Positions 6,209-8,946 of a stretch of 8,946 nt of DNA are shown one piece after another; within the stretch, counting starts at the first letter, position 1, and each line of letters begins with the position of its first letter. Both the position numbers and the translations under genes were made by a program. Source of the DNA: Candidatus Aminicenantota bacterium (GTDB lineage Bacteria; Acidobacteriota; Aminicenantia; UBA2199); contig JAHELQ010000193.1 of assembly GCA_024644125.1 (NCBI GenBank), positions 1 to 8,946 on the forward strand, given 5' to 3'. The notes under the pieces are model-generated. The model saw nothing but the letters and a program-made list of their open reading frames with translations, was not told the origin of the DNA and searched no databases.

Positions 6209-6814
6209 ATGAATAGTATTATTGTCATTTCCGGTCCGTCTGGGTGCGGAAAATCAACATTGATTCGTAAGATATTGCAATGGCGTAAAGACCTGGTATT
6301 CTCCGTCTCTCATACCACGCGGCAAATGAGGGATAGGGAAGCGGATGGGAAAGATTATCATTTTATTTCGAAGCCAGAATTCGAGCTGATGATCAAGGGA
6401 AACCGGTTCGTCGAATGGGCGTTGGTTCATGAAAACTACTATGGAACCTCAATCGACGAGATTCACTCGAAATCCGCAGGCAGGGAGATTCTGATTCTGG
6501 ATATCGATGTGCAGGGAGCGAAACAAATCAGGAAAAAATTCCCCGAAGCGCACCTGGTTTTTGTCGCGCCACCTTCAATGGAGGAGCTTCAACGGCGGCT
6601 ATTGAAGAGGGAAAAAACACTGAACGATCATCTGCGGCGAAGGCTGGATGAAGCTAAAAAAGAGATGCGGGAGTATTTGTTTTATGATTATGTGCTGGTG
6701 AACAACGATGTCGATATTACAGCTCGAGTTCTCAATGGTATCATCAATGCGTACCGCTACCGGTCATTCCGGCAAGGGTGGTTGGTGGAACGGATTTTGA
6801 AGGAGAGGCTATGA
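6209..6814 (+). CDS. gmk: Guanylate kinase
   Basis: Converts GMP plus ATP to GDP plus ADP in the cytosol, an essential step in guanine nucleotide supply. The 201-residue length is normal. The P-loop is GPSGCGKST (residues 9-17, Lys15). The GMP-binding region has SVSHTTRQMRDREADG with the DYHF motif following, then RFVEWALVHENYYGT, and LDIDVQGAKQIR for the central strand. The lid and C-terminal RRRLDEAKKEM...YDYVLVNND are also typical. The nearest GGAG is only 2 bases from the ATG, so the TAGG at 6197-6200 may serve instead. The gene starts 9 bases after remA and its stop overlaps coaC as ATGA. rpoZ, often the next gene in this conserved order, is absent. Confidence 0.96.
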   Translation: MNSIIVISGPSGCGKSTLIRKILQWRKDLVFSVSHTTRQMRDREADGKDYHFISKPEFELMIKGNRFVEWALVHENYYGTSIDEIHSKSAGREILILDIDVQGAKQIRKKFPEAHLVFVAPPSMEELQRRLLKREKTLNDHLRRRLDEAKKEMREYLFYDYVLVNNDVDITARVLNGIINAYRYRSFRQGWLVERILKERL

Positions 6815-7332
6815 AATTGATATTGGGTGTCACTGGCTCCATCAGCGCCTTCAAAGCGGTGGAGATCATGAGGTTGTTTCAGAAACGTGGTCATGAAGTC
6901 AGCGTTATTTTGACCGCATCCGCGCAACAATTCATCCCTCCGTTGACCTTCGAAACATTCGCTCCGGGACGCGTTCACGCCGGGATGTTTACCGGAGAAG
7001 ACGATGTGCTGACTCATATCACTATTTGCCGGGAGAACGAATTGCTTTTAATCGCACCGGCCACAGCAAATATAATAGGAAAAATCGCCAATGGTATTGC
7101 CGATGATTTGCTCTCCTCGACATTTTTGGCATTCAATAAACGGGTGGTTGTCGTACCGGCAATGAATTCAATCATGTTTGAAAATATCGCGGTGCAGGAG
7201 AATGTTCTCCGGCTGAAATCCAGAGGTATTGTCGTCATGGAACCGGACGAAGGTTCGCTCGCATGCAATACTGAAGGGAAAGGGAGATTGCCCTCTCCCG
7301 AAGCGATTGTCGATTTTTGTCTCAAATCCTGA
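6811..7332 (+). CDS. coaC: Phosphopantothenoylcysteine decarboxylase (CoaC half of CoaBC, stand-alone)
   Basis: An FMN-dependent enzyme that decarboxylates 4'-phosphopantothenoylcysteine to 4'-phosphopantetheine in coenzyme A synthesis. Its 173 residues match the flavoprotein domain: VTGSISAFKA near the N-terminus (flavin phosphate site), catalytic His69 in VLTHITI, APATANIIGKIANGIADDLL, the PAMN substrate motif (Asn119) and catalytic Cys152 in LACNTEGKGRL. The PxMNxxMW motif ends in Phe instead of Trp. The start is ATG 6811, preceded by AGGAGAGG, in an ATGA overlap with gmk. Usually this domain is fused to the ligase CoaB; here a TGA ends it and coaB restarts one base later in another frame, at the natural inter-domain linker. 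I see no slippery sequence there, so I treat them as two genes. Confidence 0.93.
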   Translation: MKLILGVTGSISAFKAVEIMRLFQKRGHEVSVILTASAQQFIPPLTFETFAPGRVHAGMFTGEDDVLTHITICRENELLLIAPATANIIGKIANGIADDLLSSTFLAFNKRVVVVPAMNSIMFENIAVQENVLRLKSRGIVVMEPDEGSLACNTEGKGRLPSPEAIVDFCLKS

Positions 7333-7333
7333 T

Positions 7334-7987
7334 ATGATCAAACGCGCGATTATTGTCTCTGGCCCCACAATCGAACCCATTGATCCGGTCCGGTATATTT
7401 CGAATCGCTCATCGGGAAAAACCGGTTATTTTCTGTCTCAAGAGGGGTTAAAAAGAGATATCGATGAAATAATATTTGTGACAGGCCCATCCCGTTTTAC
7501 GCCCGTCGGGGTGACGGTCGTTTCTGTCGAGACCGCTCTTCAAATGCAGGCGGCGATCGACGACTATTTCGAAGATGCCGATGTGCTAATCATGGCCGCG
7601 GCGGTCAGCGATTATAGAATAGCCGAGTACCGCCCGCAAAAAATCAAGAAAGGCCAGGACCGGTTGGTGTTGGAATTGGAAAAAAATCCGGATATTTTAC
7701 TGGGGCTTGGCAAGAAAAAAAAAGAGTCTCAGGTATTGGTGGGGTATGCGGCTGAAACCCACGACATTTTTTTTTACGGGCAACAAAAATTCGATGGGAA
7801 AAACCTCGATTTATTAGTCTTGAATGAAATTTCGCCCGCTAATCCGGCGTTTGATGTGGACGAAAACCAGGTCTACTTTTTTACAAAAAATGGATACCGG
7901 CAGATACTAAAAATGAAAAAACAGGATATTTCAGCTTTGATCTGGGATGAAATTTTCGCTATAATAGAGGCGAAAAAGGATCGATAA
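7334..7987 (+). CDS. coaB: Phosphopantothenate-cysteine ligase (CoaB half of CoaBC, stand-alone)
   Basis: Joins 4'-phosphopantothenate to cysteine, the step just before coaC; in bacterial CoaBC-type enzymes CTP is used. The 217 residues carry the whole ligase domain: SGPTIEPIDPVRYISNRSSGK (residues 9-29, split by the conserved Asn24), AAAVSDYRIAEYRPQKIKK with the functional KIKK at 103-106, LEKNPDILLGLG, VGYAAETHD, and LVLNEISPANPAF. No flavoprotein domain precedes it. The ATG lies one base after the coaC stop and has no Shine-Dalgarno sequence, so it probably depends on ribosomes finishing coaC. Two 9-base homopolymers (A9 at 7715-7723 and T9 at 7767-7775) lie inside the gene. Confidence 0.93.
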   Translation: MIKRAIIVSGPTIEPIDPVRYISNRSSGKTGYFLSQEGLKRDIDEIIFVTGPSRFTPVGVTVVSVETALQMQAAIDDYFEDADVLIMAAAVSDYRIAEYRPQKIKKGQDRLVLELEKNPDILLGLGKKKKESQVLVGYAAETHDIFFYGQQKFDGKNLDLLVLNEISPANPAFDVDENQVYFFTKNGYRQILKMKKQDISALIWDEIFAIIEAKKDR

Positions 7988-8002
7988 CAATAAGTCGCAC
8001 AC

Positions 8003-8719
8003 ATGCAACAATTAGAAAATATTCTGGAGTTTTACCGCGAAATCGGCGCTACGTTTCTTGAAAAAAGAGAGCCTACGATTGTGCGCCGGGATAGTCCGCC
8101 GGAAAGTGGGACGGCACGCCGGATGGTACCGCAACAGCCTCCCAACCCCAATAAAGAGCTGGAGGCGGTCCACCAGGAGATTTATCGCTGTACCCGCTGC
8201 GAGCTTCACCAATCAAACACCAATTATGTCCCTGGCGAGGGGTCGATTCAGCCTGGCATCATGTTCATCGGCGAGGGGCCCGGGGAAGAAGAAGACAAAT
8301 TGGGGCGGCCGTTTGTCGGCAAGGCCGGCCAATTGTTAGATCGCATTATTGAAAAGATGGGATACAAACGGGAGGATGTCTTCATCGGCAACATCGTGAA
8401 ATGTCGCCCCCCGGGTAACCGCGATCCCCATCGAACAGAGGTAGAGGCTTGTCTTCCATACCTCAAGCGGCAGGTGGAAATTTTGAAGCCCAGGATTATT
8501 GTGTGCCTTGGACGCGTCGCATTGAATAATTTGCTGGACGGCGATTATCCCATTACGAAGGTCCGCGGGCAGGTCTTTGAATATCATGGAATTCCGGTCA
8601 TCCCTACGTTCCATCCCTCCTATATTTTGCACCAGCAAACGCAGGAAAAAGTGTCGAAGGCCAAATGGGACGTGTGGCACGATATGATGAAAGTCCTGGA
8701 ATTAATTAAAAAGGTGTGA
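8003..8719 (+). CDS. Uracil-DNA glycosylase, family 4 (iron-sulfur type)
   Basis: Removes uracil arising from cytosine deamination, the first step of base excision repair. The 238-residue protein has a Pro/Arg-rich N-terminal linker (about 20-50), then the 4Fe-4S ligands Cys63 and Cys66 (CTRC) with Cys134 and Cys150 (KCRPPGNRDP..EVEAC). The catalytic motif is GEGPGEEEDKLGRPFVGKAG starting at residue 90, and the second motif is HPSYIL with His204. These together are characteristic of family 4 (thermophile/UdgA-like) rather than Ung. The ATG has no evident Shine-Dalgarno sequence. The gene sits between coaB and priA, 15 bases after coaB, and its stop overlaps the likely priA start. Grouping with priA may reflect shared DNA-maintenance expression, which is inference. 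Confidence 0.94.
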   Translation: MQQLENILEFYREIGATFLEKREPTIVRRDSPPESGTARRMVPQQPPNPNKELEAVHQEIYRCTRCELHQSNTNYVPGEGSIQPGIMFIGEGPGEEEDKLGRPFVGKAGQLLDRIIEKMGYKREDVFIGNIVKCRPPGNRDPHRTEVEACLPYLKRQVEILKPRIIVCLGRVALNNLLDGDYPITKVRGQVFEYHGIPVIPTFHPSYILHQQTQEKVSKAKWDVWHDMMKVLELIKKV

Positions 8720-8946
8720 TTTTGCTGGTTACCATCGCTCCGTCGCTCAATATCTACCAGCCCCTTACCTATGCCTATACCGGTGATCCCGGGCATATTC
8801 ACGTGGGGATGCGGGTGATCGTTCCAGTGGCGAACCGGTTGGTTCCCGGTTGGATCCTATCTCTGGATTCTTCTAGCGCTTACACCGGCCGGGTAAAACA
8901 TATCGTCGGCATCGTTCATGACGATTATGCCCCTTCGCTGCCGATG
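8716..8946 (+). CDS. priA: Primosomal protein N' (PriA helicase), 5' part
   Basis: The first 77 codons of PriA, the helicase that reloads the replisome at stalled forks; the gene runs off the right edge. The visible part is the N-terminal 3'-DNA-binding domain, recognised by the early YQPLTYAYTG segment (family: pftYxvP), the GMRVIVPVANRLVPGWIL segment (family: GxRVxVPFGxRxxxGxV) and the following VKHIVGIV strand. No helicase motif is in view, so the call rests on this domain plus the conserved position after coaBC. The start could be GTG 8716, which overlaps the glycosylase stop as GTGA, or TTG 8722, which has AAGG 7 bases upstream. I list the longer form. Confidence 0.85.
   Translation, partial: MILLVTIAPSLNIYQPLTYAYTGDPGHIHVGMRVIVPVANRLVPGWILSLDSSSAYTGRVKHIVGIVHDDYAPSLPM

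Noticed and set aside
7325..7340. Programmed frameshift joining coaC to coaB
   Set aside because: There is no heptameric slippery sequence or long homopolymer at the junction, and an ATG sits right after the stop, so stop-restart is simpler.

Overview
The window reads as chromosomal housekeeping DNA from a Gram-negative (diderm) bacterium. An MsbA-type lipid exporter beside a phosphatidylserine synthase suggests an outer membrane, while the block yicC-remA-gmk-coaC/coaB-...-priA is an ancient gene order also known from Bacillus (yloC-remA-gmk-rpoZ-coaBC-priA). I cannot name the phylum from sequence alone; a deep-branching diderm lineage is more likely than an enterobacterium. I see no insertion sequence, CRISPR array, tRNA, rRNA, phage gene or origin. 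Several genes lack a strong Shine-Dalgarno sequence, and several junctions are ATGA- or GTGA-type overlaps, which suggests translational coupling.

Layout. At the left edge the 5' part of queF (queuosine pathway) lies on the minus strand and is cut by the window. A 175-base divergent spacer (215-389) holds one candidate promoter for each direction. Everything after it is on the plus strand. First comes a small cluster (390-2362): a D-2-hydroxyacid-dehydrogenase-fold protein, a pterin-binding methyltransferase-fold protein and a DUF465/YdcH-like small coiled-coil protein. After a 95-base gap comes envelope lipid biology: pssA (CDP-diacylglycerol-serine phosphatidyltransferase) and an msbA-like ABC exporter, which overlap. 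The exporter overlaps yicC by 4 bases (ATGA), and the conserved core operon follows: yicC (RNase), remA-like DUF370 regulator, gmk (guanylate kinase), coaC and coaB (the two halves of coenzyme A synthesis CoaBC, here separate genes), a family-4 iron-sulfur uracil-DNA glycosylase, and the first 77 codons of priA.

The strongest candidate for something undescribed is the pair 390-1301 and 1323-2135. Each keeps its family fold signatures, but each has lost the residues that define catalysis or ligand binding in characterised relatives: Arg/Glu/His of the dehydrogenase become Leu/Asp/Ser, and the four pterin-contact positions of the methyltransferase family become Arg/Gly/Asn/Val. They are neighbours in one probable transcript with a small coiled-coil protein, so they may be a pair of pseudoenzymes with a sensing or scaffolding role, or enzymes with a changed chemistry. 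The residue comparisons rest on family sequences recalled from memory.

Lesser points are possible AUU starts for pssA and msbA, absence of rpoZ from its usual place after gmk, a LSNGQ signature in the exporter, changed arginine positions in the RemA homologue, and A9/T9 homopolymers inside coaB.
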